Shown one piece after another: positions 6,821-6,852 of a stretch of 6,852 nucleotides of DNA (its first letter is position 1; each line of letters starts with the position of its first letter). This DNA is from Paracoccaceae bacterium (GTDB lineage Bacteria; Pseudomonadota; Alphaproteobacteria; Rhodobacterales; Rhodobacteraceae). The notes under the pieces are model-generated. The model ran no database searches and was not told where the DNA came from. It worked only from the letters and a program-made list of their open reading frames with translations. The stretch spans positions 1 through 6,852 of the forward strand of contig JAASTF010000167.1 in assembly GCA_021767525.1 (NCBI GenBank), given 5' to 3'. Both the position numbers and the translations under genes were made by a program.

Positions 6821-6851
6821 CGGGCACCAACGCCCGGGGCAAAGCCGCCCC
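6821..6851 (-). terminator. Two adjoining GC-rich hairpins at the right edge, possible end of an upstream transcript
   Basis: Reading the minus strand, GGGGC-(6)-GCCCC spans 6851-6836 and CGGGC-(6)-GCCCG spans 6836-6821. Each has a perfect 5-base-pair stem with a 6-base loop, and they share one base, so they cannot both be fully paired at that position. With the element just downstream this makes three stems in about 60 bases. There is no U-run, so a classical intrinsic terminator is doubtful; a 3'-end stabiliser or the start of the intergenic repeat is equally possible. All three minus-strand frames happen to stay open to the window edge, so the tail of an upstream gene cannot be excluded. 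Confidence 0.35.
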
Positions 6852-6852
6852 C

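Overview
The window is a GC-rich stretch read almost entirely from the minus strand. It looks like alphaproteobacterial DNA, probably Rhodobacterales/Rhodobacteraceae. This rests on the base composition, the style of the ABC-transporter proteins, and an intergenic element near the right edge (GCCTCCGGCGGGAG...GGCAAGATGAAG on the minus strand) that I recall as common between genes in that group. The taxonomic call is an inference from memory; no search was run.

Layout, in transcription order (right to left): (i) about 130 bases at the right edge without a convincing gene, holding three consecutive short hairpins and the Rhodobacterales-type element; (ii) a large CocE/NonD-type alpha/beta-hydrolase (6723-4738) with no signal peptide; (iii) a 144-base intergenic region with a perfect 10-base direct repeat at exactly 20-base spacing, a short inverted repeat, a leader hairpin and a good Shine-Dalgarno sequence; (iv) a Tat-exported family-5 (peptide/nickel type) solute-binding protein (4593-3010); (v) a DppB-type permease (3008-2049); (vi) a DppC-type permease (2052-1234); (vii) a tandem-domain ABC ATPase starting at 1237 that runs off the left edge after 412 codons, inside its second nucleotide-binding domain.

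Genes iv-vii form a tightly packed transport operon: a 1-base gap between iv and v, then two 4-base ATGA overlaps. Together they encode a complete importer: periplasmic receptor, two-permease channel, and a fused pair of ATPase domains. The hydrolase lies upstream in the same direction. The simplest reading is an uptake-and-cleave module: the importer brings in a peptide-, amide- or ester-like compound and the cytosolic serine hydrolase cuts it. The substrate cannot be read from the sequence.

The window is mostly ordinary metabolic/transport DNA. I see no CRISPR array, tRNA, rRNA, transposase or phage gene. The parts most worth a second look are the 20-base-phased direct repeat (candidate operator), the hydrolase's extra C-terminal region, and the repeat element at the right edge.
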